Source of the DNA: Bacteroidales bacterium
Lineage (GTDB): Bacteria > Bacteroidota > Bacteroidia > Bacteroidales > B18-G4
Direction: 5' to 3'
Assembly: GCA_023132505.1 (NCBI GenBank)
Contig: JAGLYE010000061.1
Coordinates: 1 to 7,943, forward strand
Length of the DNA: 7,943 bases
The position numbers and the translations under genes are program-made. Under the pieces are notes generated by a model. It had not been told where the DNA came from, searched no databases, and saw only the letters and a program-made list of their open reading frames with translations. Shown in pieces: positions 1 to 7,076 of this stretch (the first letter of the stretch is position 1; the number at the start of each line of letters is the position of its first letter).

Positions 1-25
1 GTAGCCAGTAACCAGTAGCCAGTAA
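1..25. repeat. Short period-7 tandem repeat at window edge
   Basis: Three and a half heptamers are visible: GTAGCCA, GTAACCA, GTAGCCA and GTAA. The array is cut by the window start, so its full length is unknown. It lies immediately upstream of panC. Other intergenic gaps in this window carry arrays of the same period but different sequence (944-976 and 6962-7038). No protein or RNA function is suggested; it looks like an intergenic low-complexity repeat. Confidence 0.7.
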
Positions 26-41
26 TTTTTTTGTACATTCA

Positions 42-893
42 ATGAAAATCTATCATTCCATAAAAGATATCCAAAGAGACATCCTTGCCCAAAAGGCCAG
101 GGGGCTTTCCATCGGCTTCGTCCCCACCATGGGCGCATTACACCGGGGGCATCTTTCATTGCTGGAACGATCGGTCAAAGAAAATGATATCAGCATTTGC
201 AGCATTTTTGTAAATCCCATTCAATTCAATCACAAACAGGATCTGGAAAAGTATCCCCGAAGCCCGGAGGAAGATTGTAAAAAACTTGATAATGCCGGTT
301 GTGACATCGTTTTTGCCCCATCTGCCGGTGAGATGTACCCGGAAGAGGTGAAAGAGCACTACGATTTTGGGCAGATTGAAAGGGTAATGGAAGGGGAGCA
401 TCGTCCGGGGCATTTCAATGGGGTTGCTGTAGTAGTGAAAAGGCTCTTTGACATCTGCATGCCCCATAAAGCATATTTCGGGGAGAAAGACTTTCAACAG
501 CTGGCCATCATAAAAGCTTTGGTTGAGCAACAGAACATGTCAGTGGAGATCATGGGCTGTCCCATTATCAGGGAAGGAGACGGTTTGGCCATGAGCTCCC
601 GCAATGTGCGCCTTAGCCCGGAAGAACGATCCATTGCCCCGGCAATCTTCAAAACATTAAATCAAATTCAGCAAAAGGCAGGGCAAGAGCCCCTTCAAGA
701 AACTATCAGGAAGGCCAAAGCATACCTGAATTCCTTGCCGGGGATGAAAGTGGAATACATTCAAATTACTGATGAGCAATCCCTTATGCCTGTAGAAAGC
801 TGGGATGATGCCAACCAAATCAGGGCATTCATCGCCCTCTTTCTGGGAGATGTCCGCTTAATAGATAACCTGAAGATTATTTATGGGCTGTAA
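42..893 (+). CDS. panC: Pantothenate synthetase (pantoate--beta-alanine ligase)
   Basis: PanC is a cytoplasmic enzyme that joins (R)-pantoate to beta-alanine using ATP, through a pantoyl-adenylate intermediate, in the last step of pantothenate synthesis. The protein has 283 residues, the usual family length, and is complete. Visible signatures are the nucleotidyltransferase HxGH motif in PTMGALHRGH (residues 28-37), the pantoate-binding FVNPIQF segment (56-62, with Gln61), EGEHRPGHFNGV around 118-129, YFGEKD (145-150), and the KMSKS-like loop MSSRN (184-188). The ATG at 42 gives the expected N-terminus MKIYHSI, leading into the first strand. No good Shine-Dalgarno is visible, which is normal for Bacteroidota. 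The beta-alanine supplier panD follows after 161 nt. Identity is firm from family knowledge and motifs; promoter position is not clear because the upstream sequence is cut off. Confidence 0.97.
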   Translation: MKIYHSIKDIQRDILAQKARGLSIGFVPTMGALHRGHLSLLERSVKENDISICSIFVNPIQFNHKQDLEKYPRSPEEDCKKLDNAGCDIVFAPSAGEMYPEEVKEHYDFGQIERVMEGEHRPGHFNGVAVVVKRLFDICMPHKAYFGEKDFQQLAIIKALVEQQNMSVEIMGCPIIREGDGLAMSSRNVRLSPEERSIAPAIFKTLNQIQQKAGQEPLQETIRKAKAYLNSLPGMKVEYIQITDEQSLMPVESWDDANQIRAFIALFLGDVRLIDNLKIIYGL

Positions 894-943
894 ACCCTTT
901 GAATAATGAACATGGAAGTATGGATTGTGTGTGTTTTGGGGAT

Positions 944-976
944 CATTTAAAACTCAAAACTCAAAATTTAAAATTA
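944..976. repeat. AT-rich period-7 tandem repeat between panC and panD
   Basis: Consecutive heptamers are CATTTAA, AACTCAA, AACTCAA, AATTTAA and a partial AATTA. The array sits in the 161-nt panC-panD gap, which has no convincing gene. It shares the 7-nt period, but not the sequence, of the arrays at 1-25 and 6962-7038. It lies upstream of the likely panD promoter, so it may only be spacer DNA. Confidence 0.65.
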
Positions 977-1015
977 TTCATTAATACCGATCTCCTGATT
1001 GAAACATGGAAAGAA

Positions 1016-1047
1016 TTGCTTTTCTGTGTTGAAATTTTGTAATTTTG
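1016..1047 (+). promoter_or_regulatory. Probable panD promoter (Bacteroidota type)
   Basis: TAATTTTG at 1040-1047 matches the Bacteroidota -7 consensus TAnnTTTG, and TTG at 1016-1018 lies 21 nt upstream as a -33 element. The -7 element ends only 7 nt before the panD ATG, so the transcript would have almost no leader. It implies that panD and the genes after it can be transcribed separately from panC. This is a motif match only. Confidence 0.55.
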
Positions 1048-1054
1048 CCGTGAT

Positions 1055-1402
1055 ATGCAAATCGAAGTACTTAAATCGAAGATACACCGGTGCACTATTA
1101 CCGAGGCCGACCTTCACTATGTTGGTAGCATCACCATTGATGAAGATCTGATTGATGCTGCGGCATTGATCGAGAACGAAAAAGTACACGTATATAATAT
1201 TACCAACGGCGAAAGGCTTGAAACATACGTGATCAAGGGTGAAAGGGACTCAGGGATCATTTCCATAAACGGTGCCGCTGCCCGTAAGGCCAGCGTTGGC
1301 GATCTGATTATCATTGTTTCTTATGCTTCAATGGATATTGAAGAAGCAGCTTCACACAAGCCTGCGATCATTTTCCCTGATGTGAATAATAAACTTTCAT
1401 AA
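1055..1402 (+). CDS. panD: Aspartate 1-decarboxylase, pyruvoyl-dependent
   Basis: PanD decarboxylates L-aspartate to beta-alanine, the second substrate of PanC. The proenzyme of 115 residues is expected to cleave itself between Gly24 and Ser25 (YVGSITID), turning Ser25 into the pyruvoyl cofactor. The key residues fall at the same numbers as in the E. coli enzyme: Lys9, Tyr22, Gly24-Ser25, Arg54, Tyr58 and Asn72, followed by the Gly73-Ala-Ala-Ala-Arg77 stretch. The chain ends soon after, with FPDVNNKLS, at a length close to the usual 115-130 residues. The ATG at 1055 gives the canonical start [12 protein letters not shown]. The next gene begins on the base after the stop codon, which suggests coupled translation. 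Bacteria that use this enzyme normally need a maturation factor (PanZ) only in enterobacteria; none is visible here. Confidence 0.97.
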   Translation: MQIEVLKSKIHRCTITEADLHYVGSITIDEDLIDAAALIENEKVHVYNITNGERLETYVIKGERDSGIISINGAAARKASVGDLIIIVSYASMDIEEAASHKPAIIFPDVNNKLS

Positions 1403-2419
1403 GTGAAGAAGGCCCTATCTGTATTTAATTATCTGGTATTCCTTCTTCTGGGAATATTATTTCTCTGGTTGGCCTTCAGGAACCTGAACGGGAAGGAGAT
1501 AATAGAACAGATTCTCCATGCTGATTATTTTTGGATCTTTTTGTGTATAACGGCAGGAGTCCTTGCGCATATAGCCAGGGCTGCCCGCTGGAATATCCTC
1601 ATTAACTCCATGGGCCATAAAACCCGGCTTTCAACTACTTTTTATGCAGTGATGACCGGATATTTGGCAAATACGGCTGTTCCCCGCTTGGGCGAGGTTA
1701 CACGCTGTGGGGTGTTGAGCAAAAAGGGAAACATCCCCTTCACGGAATTATTGGGTACCGTGATCGCTGAACGCATATTTGATATGATCACCATGCTATT
1801 GATCATTATTACTGTTATCCTGTTCCAGCTTGGACTTGTAGGGGCATTTGTAGATAAACACGTTTTTAGCCCGCTATTTTCAAATTTTGAAAATAACCTT
1901 CTTCCTCTTCTTTTTATCCTGGGTCTGTTGATATCCTTAATCATCGTATTTATATTTCTTTGGAAAAAATATCGTCACCGTTTGAAAAAGTATTCTTTCT
2001 ACCACAAAGTGTCACAATTTGCAAAAGGCATGGTGGAAGGGATCAAAACCATAAAAAGGACCAGGAACAAGGGCTTGTTCTTGTTATATACTGTTATTAT
2101 CTGGGGCCTGTATGCCATGATGATATACCTACCTTTCTTTTCACTTGAGGCTACCTCTCACCTTGATTTCGGGGATGCCCTCACCGTGATGAGCATCGGC
2201 AGCCTGGGTATTGTTGCTCCGGTGCCGGGCGGAATCGGAACCTATCACTTTATAGTTAAGGCGGTTCTGTATGAACTCTATGGTGTCGACCAGGCTTCAG
2301 CAGCATCATTTGCTACGATCACTCATGCTGCACAAACACTAATGATTATTGTTGTGGGAGGATTGTCCTTCCTGATGCTATTCTTACAAAAAAATAAAGT
2401 TGAAAATGAATCATCTTGA
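1403..2419 (+). CDS. Multi-pass membrane protein, UPF0104 / flippase-like (LPG synthase TM domain family)
   Basis: This is an integral inner-membrane protein of 338 residues resembling the YbhN/AglD-like family with the lysylphosphatidylglycerol-synthase transmembrane domain (PF03706). About eight hydrophobic segments are visible, including roughly 10-26, 43-58, 118-150, 163-188, 224-246, 258-280 and 305-328. Family-like motifs are RAARW (59-63), [16 protein letters not shown] (86-101) and VPGGIGTYH (274-282). It lacks the soluble aminoacyl-transferase domain of true MprF, so lysyl-lipid synthesis should not be assumed; relatives are thought to handle or flip lipid-linked substrates. The GTG start sits directly after the panD TAA (TAAGTG), with no Shine-Dalgarno, pointing to translational coupling; no other start keeps the first membrane segment. 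The tail overlaps rfaE2. The substrate cannot be read from the sequence. Confidence 0.85.
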   Translation: MKKALSVFNYLVFLLLGILFLWLAFRNLNGKEIIEQILHADYFWIFLCITAGVLAHIARAARWNILINSMGHKTRLSTTFYAVMTGYLANTAVPRLGEVTRCGVLSKKGNIPFTELLGTVIAERIFDMITMLLIIITVILFQLGLVGAFVDKHVFSPLFSNFENNLLPLLFILGLLISLIIVFIFLWKKYRHRLKKYSFYHKVSQFAKGMVEGIKTIKRTRNKGLFLLYTVIIWGLYAMMIYLPFFSLEATSHLDFGDALTVMSIGSLGIVAPVPGGIGTYHFIVKAVLYELYGVDQASAASFATITHAAQTLMIIVVGGLSFLMLFLQKNKVENESS

Positions 2420-2897
2420 ATATATTAAATCGAAGATCTGGTACATGAATATAGAGCTCGACCGGCAATTGGCAGTCTGGCGTTTTCATGAACAGAAAAT
2501 AGTATTTACCAACGGCTGTTTTGATATCTTGCACCTGGGCCATATTGAATACCTGGCCAAAGCTGCCGCAGAAGGCACTCTGCTTATTGTGGGCTTAAAT
2601 TCCGATGCTTCAGTAAAACGCATTAAAGGTAATTCGCGCCCCATAATGGATGAAAACTCAAGGGCTCTGACTCTGGCAGCCCTCGGATTTGTAAGTGCCG
2701 TGGTGATCTTCGATGAAGATACTCCATATAAGCTCATCAAGAGGGTACAAGCTGATGTGCTTGTGAAAGGAAAAGATTATGAACCTAAAGATATTGTTGG
2801 TGCAGATATCGTTACGAAAAAAGGCGGGGAAGTGGTGACCATAAACCTGGTCGAAGGCTATTCCACCTCTGCCATCATCGAGAAGATCAGATTATAA
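2406..2897 (+). CDS. rfaE2: D-glycero-beta-D-manno-heptose 1-phosphate adenylyltransferase, stand-alone
   Basis: The product (163 residues) is a cytidylyltransferase-like nucleotidyltransferase corresponding to the C-terminal half of E. coli HldE/RfaE. It transfers AMP from ATP to heptose 1-phosphate on the way to ADP-heptose, used for lipopolysaccharide core and other surface sugars. Seen directly are [13 protein letters not shown] (34-46) with the HxGH catalytic motif at 43-46, [11 protein letters not shown] near 69-79, VKGKDY (120-125) and EGYSTS (150-155). No kinase domain is attached, so a separate rfaE1 should lie elsewhere. The ATG at 2406 is preferred over an in-frame TTG two codons earlier; it gives a 14-nt overlap with the preceding gene and an N-terminus [11 protein letters not shown] usual for the Bacteroidota form. 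Other members of this fold (glycerol-3-phosphate or FMN adenylyltransferases) are less likely given the KGKDY and GYSTS segments. Confidence 0.9.
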   Translation: MNHLEYIKSKIWYMNIELDRQLAVWRFHEQKIVFTNGCFDILHLGHIEYLAKAAAEGTLLIVGLNSDASVKRIKGNSRPIMDENSRALTLAALGFVSAVVIFDEDTPYKLIKRVQADVLVKGKDYEPKDIVGADIVTKKGGEVVTINLVEGYSTSAIIEKIRL

Positions 2898-2915
2898 ACT
2901 GACCAAATAATCATC

Positions 2916-4286
2916 ATGGCAAAAGCACATAGCGTTTTTTTCTGCCAGAACTGCGGTGCGCAATCACCTAAATGGATTGGCCGTTGCCCTGCATGCGGGG
3001 AATGGAATACCTATTTGGAAGAGTTTATTAAAAAAGAAACTCCAAGGGAATCATCCATGGGGGAGATCAAAGCCGGAAAGAAATATGTCCCTGTCTCGAT
3101 AGATAAAATAAGCAAGGGAATAGAAGAACGCATGGATACGGGAACTGCCGAACTTAACAGAGTCCTTGGAGGTGGCCTGGTACCGGGCTCTCTGGTGTTG
3201 ATCGGGGGTGAACCGGGCATAGGCAAATCTACTTTGATGCTTCAGGTGGCCCTTCGCTTTAAAAAAAGGAAAATACTGTATGTTACAGGGGAAGAGAGCG
3301 ATCAGCAAATTAAAATGCGTGCCGACAGGATCGGGGCCAGCAACCCTGAATGTATGATCCTGACCGAAACAAATACACAAAACATATTCAGGTTCCTTGA
3401 GCAAATTGAACCGGATGTGCTGGTGATCGATTCGATACAGACCCTATATACTGAACGCATAGATTCATCTCCGGGAAGCATCTCCCAGATCCGTGAATGT
3501 GCAGCTGAACTTCAGCGTTATGCCAAACTTACCGATACACCTGTGATCCTGATCGGACATATTACCAAGGACGGAATGCTTGCAGGCCCAAAGGTGCTGG
3601 AGCATATGGTTGATACTGTGCTTCAGTTTGAGGGAGACAGGCATTATGGATTCCGCATTTTGCGGTCTGTCAAGAACCGCTTTGGCTCCACCTCGGAGCT
3701 GGGTATTTTTGAAATGACAGATAAAGGCCTCAGGGAGATCAGCAACCCTTCAGAAATTTTGATCTCGCAACGCGATGAGGATGTAAGTGGTGTTGCCATT
3801 GCAGCCACTATTGAAGGACAGCGCCCCATGCTGGTTGAAACACAGGCCCTGGTTGGCTCCGCTGCTTATGGAACCCCGCAACGTTCCGCCACCGGATTTG
3901 ATGTGAAAAGACTCAACATGTTGCTTGCTGTTCTGGAAAAACGTGCCGGATTCAAATTGGGGATTAAGGATGTTTTTCTGAATATTGCCGGGGGTATCCG
4001 GGTTGACGACCCTGCCATCGACCTGGCCATTATCAGTTCAGTAATGTCGTCAAATGCTGACATACCCATTCCGCAGCATTATTGCTTTGCCGGCGAGGTA
4101 GGGCTCTCAGGCGAGATCAGGGCCGTGAACAGAATAGAGCAAAGGGTGGCGGAAGCAGATAAGCTTGGTTTTGAAAAAGTGTTCGTTTCCACATATGCCA
4201 GGAAAAGTATTGACAAAAAAAAGTATAAAGCAGAGATCGTTTTTGTGAGAAAGATCGAGGATCTGATAAAAGCTTTATTCGCATAA
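2916..4286 (+). CDS. radA: DNA repair protein RadA (Sms), branch-migration ATPase
   Basis: RadA is a cytoplasmic RecA-like hexameric ATPase that drives branch migration of recombination intermediates and helps repair damaged replication forks. The 456-residue length is typical. Domains in order are an N-terminal zinc finger with Cys10, Cys13, Cys24 and Cys27; the RecA-type ATPase with Walker A GEPGIGKST (98-106) and Walker B VLVID (168-172); the RadA-specific KNRFG motif (253-257); and a Lon-protease-like C-terminal domain from about 275 to the end. The ATG at 2916 keeps the whole zinc finger and stands 18 nt after the rfaE2 stop, so it is probably the last gene of the run starting at panD. 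Its stop codon is one base from the stop of the opposing exonuclease gene, leaving no room for an intergenic terminator. Confidence 0.98.
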   Translation: MAKAHSVFFCQNCGAQSPKWIGRCPACGEWNTYLEEFIKKETPRESSMGEIKAGKKYVPVSIDKISKGIEERMDTGTAELNRVLGGGLVPGSLVLIGGEPGIGKSTLMLQVALRFKKRKILYVTGEESDQQIKMRADRIGASNPECMILTETNTQNIFRFLEQIEPDVLVIDSIQTLYTERIDSSPGSISQIRECAAELQRYAKLTDTPVILIGHITKDGMLAGPKVLEHMVDTVLQFEGDRHYGFRILRSVKNRFGSTSELGIFEMTDKGLREISNPSEILISQRDEDVSGVAIAATIEGQRPMLVETQALVGSAAYGTPQRSATGFDVKRLNMLLAVLEKRAGFKLGIKDVFLNIAGGIRVDDPAIDLAIISSVMSSNADIPIPQHYCFAGEVGLSGEIRAVNRIEQRVAEADKLGFEKVFVSTYARKSIDKKKYKAEIVFVRKIEDLIKALFA

Positions 4287-4287
4287 A

Positions 4288-5055
4288 CTACATTTCTACT
4301 TCGAGTACAATCGGACAATGGTCCGAATGATGTGCATCCGGCAGTATAAGCGCACGTTTCAGGTGCTGTTCCATCGGAAGGCTTGCCATATGATAATCGA
4401 TGCGCCATCCCAGGTTCCTGGCCCTGGCATTGGCACGGTAACTCCACCAGGAATAATTATTGGGCTCATCATTGAAATGCCGGAAAGTATCGATAAAGCC
4501 GCTGTTAAGAAATCCACTCATCCATTCCCGCTCTTCGGGAAGAAACCCTGAGCTTCTGGCATTCCTGATCGGATCATGGATGTCGATGGGCCGGTGACAA
4601 ATATTATAATCCCCTGACAGGATCAGCTTAGGCCGTTCTTTTTTCAGTTCATCGATGTACTGCTGGTAATCGTCCAGCCACATCATTTTAAAGGCCTGCC
4701 TTTCATCTCCGCTCGACCCGGAAGGATGGTATACACTCACTATGCTGACATCACCATAATCAGCCCTGATGAGACGGCCTTCATAATCATATTTTTGAAT
4801 ACCCATGCCATAGGCAACATGATCCGGTTCTTTTTTGCTTATGATGGCTACACCACTATATCCTTTCTTTTGTGCCGAAAACCAGTAGCTGCGGTAACCA
4901 AGTGCTTCAATATCAAAGAGCGGGATCTGCTCAGGCTGTGCCTTGGTTTCCTGGAGGCAGATAATATCGGCATCGACGGCCTTGAACCAGTCAAGCAAGC
5001 CTTTACGTATGGCTGCACGGATGCCGTTCACATTATAAGAGATTATTTTTTTCAT
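4288..5055 (-). CDS. xth: Exodeoxyribonuclease III / AP endonuclease (ExoIII family)
   Basis: The product (255 residues) belongs to the ExoIII/APE1 group of the endonuclease-exonuclease-phosphatase fold. It is expected to cut DNA at abasic sites and trim blocked 3' ends during base-excision repair, with Mg2+. Catalytic residues are all present: Asn8 in YNVNGIR, Glu36 in LQETK, Tyr109 in YHPSG, Asp149 and Asn151 in SGDYNICH, a GWRIDYH segment near 215-221, and Asp245-His246 in HHSDHCPI. The length matches the bacterial family (about 250-270), and the ATG gives the canonical MKKIISYNVNGIR start. It converges on radA and is divergent from the CLC gene. On the - strand TATCTTCG (5062-5069) lies close before the ATG and resembles a -7 element with one mismatch, but no -33 partner was found. 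Confidence 0.96.
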   Translation of the reverse strand: MKKIISYNVNGIRAAIRKGLLDWFKAVDADIICLQETKAQPEQIPLFDIEALGYRSYWFSAQKKGYSGVAIISKKEPDHVAYGMGIQKYDYEGRLIRADYGDVSIVSVYHPSGSSGDERQAFKMMWLDDYQQYIDELKKERPKLILSGDYNICHRPIDIHDPIRNARSSGFLPEEREWMSGFLNSGFIDTFRHFNDEPNNYSWWSYRANARARNLGWRIDYHMASLPMEQHLKRALILPDAHHSDHCPIVLEVEM

Positions 5056-5089
5056 TGGTGCCGAAGATACAAAAAAGACCTCATTGCTA

Positions 5090-5127
5090 AGATGACCTTA
5101 CAGGTACCGGTATCTGTGAAGTCACCT
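5090..5127. promoter_or_regulatory. 38-bp imperfect palindrome between divergent xth and clc, candidate operator
   Basis: Pairing is centred between 5108 and 5109. The core ACAGGTACCGGTATCTGT (5100-5117) is palindromic apart from one G/T pair at 5104/5113. The symmetry continues outward through TGAC (5093-5096) and GTCA (5121-5124), so 15 of 19 positions pair by Watson-Crick rules and two more are G/T. It ends 3 nt before the probable -33 element of the CLC gene. Both flanking genes start away from it, so it is not a simple gene-end terminator. A protein binding site is the likeliest reading, though no regulator can be named; a dispersed repeat is the alternative. Confidence 0.55.
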
Positions 5128-5130
5128 AAA

Positions 5131-5162
5131 TTGGAATAATTTCTTCATTTGCATTATATTCG
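5131..5162 (+). promoter_or_regulatory. Probable promoter of the CLC gene
   Basis: TATATTCG at 5155-5162 matches the Bacteroidota -7 consensus TAnnTTTG except for one base, and TTG at 5131-5133 lies 21 nt upstream as a -33 element. The leader would be about 15 nt long and includes AAGGA at 5171-5175, a reasonable ribosome binding site for the ATG at 5182. Motif match only. Confidence 0.5.
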
Positions 5163-5181
5163 CAACATCTAAGGAACTTTA

Positions 5182-6957
5182 ATGAGAAAAGTATCAGTAT
5201 TGCGGCGTTTCCTGATCTGGCGGATCAAACACATGAGCCAGCGTAATTTTATCATGATCCTGAGTGTGATCATAGGTTTCCTTGCGGGTTTGGGTGCAGT
5301 ATTGATCAAAAATGGAGTGCATCTGATCAAAGACCTGCTTACCAGCAACATTGTGGCCAATTATCAGAATTACCTGTTTTTCTTTCTTCCCGCAATTGGC
5401 ATCCTGATCTCGGTGCTCTATATCCGTTTTATCGTCAGGAAGCATGTCGGGCACGGCATTCCAAGTGTATTATTTGCCATCTCACGGAACCATGGAGTCA
5501 TCAAACGGCATAACATCTTTTCTTCGATCATCACCAGTGTTTTTACGGTGGGCTTTGGGGGCTCTGTTGGATTGGAGGGGCCAACAGTAGCAACAGGTGC
5601 CGCCATTGGGTCAAACCTCGGGCAGATGTTCAGGCTAAACTATAAGCAGATCACCTTGCTCCTGGGGCTGGCAAGTGCGGCAGCCATGAGCGCCATTTTT
5701 AAATCTCCTATCGCTGCTGTTGTATTTGCAATTGAGGTAATCATGATCGACCTTACAATGGCTTCTTTATTACCCCTTCTTATCGCCTCCGTTACCGGCG
5801 TGTTGACATCATACTTTTTCCTCGGCCAGGCTGTGATGTACCCCTTCAATATCAAGGTGGCTTTTATGATGGAAGATATTCCATATTATATTCTTCTCGG
5901 ACTTCTGGCAGGACTTGTTTCGGTGTATTTCACCAAAATGTACATCTTTGTTGAGTCCAGCTTTACGAGGATCAAAACATGGTATGCAAAATGGATTGCC
6001 GGCGGGGCTATTCTCGGGATCTTGTTATTCTTTTTCCCCAGTCTTTATGGTGAGGGCTATGATGCGGTGAACTCCTGTCTCCAGGGTGATTACAGCCCCC
6101 TCTTCAACAACAGCCTGTTTTATGGTCTGGAGAATGAGATCATCATGGTATTCGTCCTTTTTCTCTTAATCCTCTTTTTTAAAGCCATTGCTACTTCCGT
6201 AACTTTCGGTGCCGGGGGTATTGGAGGGATATTTGCCCCCACACTGTTCATGGGTGCCTATACAGGCTTATTTTTTACAACATTTCTGAAATATTTAGGT
6301 ATAGATCATCTTAATCCCAGCAATTTTGCCCTGGTCGGGATGGGAGGCCTGATAGCAGGTGTATTGCATGCTCCGCTAACAGCTGTCTTCCTTATTGCTG
6401 AGATCACCTCCGGCTACCAGCTTTTCGTTCCCCTGATGATCACAGCTACAATTTCCTATGTTACTATCAGGATATTTGTTAAAAACTCTGTTTATACCCA
6501 CCAATTGGCCCGCCGGGGGGAACTGATCACACATCATAAGGATAAAGCCATCCTCAGTATGATGAATGTAAACAAACTCATCGAAAGGGATTTTAAGACA
6601 ATTACACCTGATGATAAATTGAGGGACCTGGTAAAAGTCATTGCCGACTCAAAGCGGAATATCTATCCCGTTATTGAGGAGGATGGCACTTTCTGTGGTA
6701 TTATTGTGCTTGATGATATCCGCCATATCATGTTCAAACCGGAATTATATGATGAAAAAACAGTAAGCAGCATGATGTTTATGCCCGGAACCTCCATCGA
6801 CCCCGAGGAATCTATGGAAGAGGTAGCGCGCAAGTTCCAGGAAACCCGTAATTATAACCTTCCGGTAATCAAAGACGGCAAATACATCGGTTTTATATCA
6901 CGTGCAAATGTTTTTTCTGAATACAGGAAGTTGCTGAGGGATTTTAGTGATGAGTAG
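5182..6957 (+). CDS. CLC-family chloride channel/transporter with C-terminal CBS pair
   Basis: This 591-residue inner-membrane protein has a CLC anion-transport domain (about 20-445) followed by two CBS domains (about 467-520 and 528-582) that usually bind adenine nucleotides and tune gating. Motifs in order are GHGIP (90-94, the GSGIP selectivity motif), GSVGLEGP (127-134) with the gating glutamate at Glu132, the SPIAAVVFAIEV segment ending at Val186, GGIFAP (348-353), and Tyr438 in VYTHQLARRG, aligning with the anion-coordinating Tyr445 of E. coli ClcA. His91 replaces the central Ser of GSGIP, and Val186 stands where ClcA has the proton glutamate Glu203. Uncoupled chloride-channel activity or modified coupling is therefore possible, but this is inference. 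The ATG at 5182 has an AAGGA site and gives a basic N-terminus (MRKVSVLRRF). The TAG stop leads straight into a period-7 repeat. Confidence 0.93.
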   Translation: MRKVSVLRRFLIWRIKHMSQRNFIMILSVIIGFLAGLGAVLIKNGVHLIKDLLTSNIVANYQNYLFFFLPAIGILISVLYIRFIVRKHVGHGIPSVLFAISRNHGVIKRHNIFSSIITSVFTVGFGGSVGLEGPTVATGAAIGSNLGQMFRLNYKQITLLLGLASAAAMSAIFKSPIAAVVFAIEVIMIDLTMASLLPLLIASVTGVLTSYFFLGQAVMYPFNIKVAFMMEDIPYYILLGLLAGLVSVYFTKMYIFVESSFTRIKTWYAKWIAGGAILGILLFFFPSLYGEGYDAVNSCLQGDYSPLFNNSLFYGLENEIIMVFVLFLLILFFKAIATSVTFGAGGIGGIFAPTLFMGAYTGLFFTTFLKYLGIDHLNPSNFALVGMGGLIAGVLHAPLTAVFLIAEITSGYQLFVPLMITATISYVTIRIFVKNSVYTHQLARRGELITHHKDKAILSMMNVNKLIERDFKTITPDDKLRDLVKVIADSKRNIYPVIEEDGTFCGIIVLDDIRHIMFKPELYDEKTVSSMMFMPGTSIDPEESMEEVARKFQETRNYNLPVIKDGKYIGFISRANVFSEYRKLLRDFSDE

Positions 6958-6961
6958 GGTT

Positions 6962-7038
6962 GGGTGTAGGGTACAGGGTGCAGGGTGCAGGGTGCAGGGA
7001 AGACCGGAAATCAGAGATCAGAAATCGAATTTCGGATA
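6962..7038. repeat. Heptamer-period array, about eleven units with drifting sequence
   Basis: The first five units are GGGTGTA, GGGTACA and three GGGTGCA. The sequence then changes while the 7-nt step continues: GGGAAGA, CCGGAAA, TCAGAGA, TCAGAAA, TCGAATT and TCGGATA. Ten of the eleven units end in A. The array begins 4 nt after the CLC stop codon and is non-coding in context. It is a short tandem repeat without spacers, so not a CRISPR array. Confidence 0.75.
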
Positions 7039-7046
7039 TATCTGGG

Positions 7047-7076
7047 TATTTAACGCCCGAGGCGTAATATTAAATA
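7047..7076. other. Intergenic hairpin between clc and the peroxiredoxin terminator
   Basis: An outer stem TATTTAA (7047-7053) pairs with TTAAATA (7070-7076), and an inner GC stem CGCC (7054-7057) pairs with GGCG (7061-7064) around the loop CGA. Five unpaired bases lie on the 3' side (7065-7069). There is no following T-run on the + strand, so it is not a classical terminator for the CLC gene. It could protect transcript 3' ends or assist termination by the neighbouring hairpin. Confidence 0.4.

Noticed and set aside
156..530. Open frame of 124 codons antisense to panC
   Set aside because: Shadow of panC; no domain resemblance and no promoter or ribosome site.
906..950. Small ORF of 14 residues (MNMEVWIVCVLGII) between panC and panD
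   Set aside because: Too short, no ribosome binding site, and it runs into the period-7 repeat; probably chance.
2400..2405. TTG start two codons before the rfaE2 ATG
   Set aside because: ATG at 2406 is a better start and gives the usual family N-terminus.
1403..2419. Full MprF lysyl-phosphatidylglycerol synthase
   Set aside because: Only the membrane part is present; the soluble aminoacyl-transferase domain is absent, so the enzyme name is not justified.
5062..5069. xth promoter with TATCTTCG as -7 element on the - strand
   Set aside because: One mismatch, very close to the ATG, and no -33 element at a suitable distance; too weak to annotate.
6962..7038. CRISPR array
   Set aside because: The units are contiguous heptamers without spacers, and no cas genes are present.
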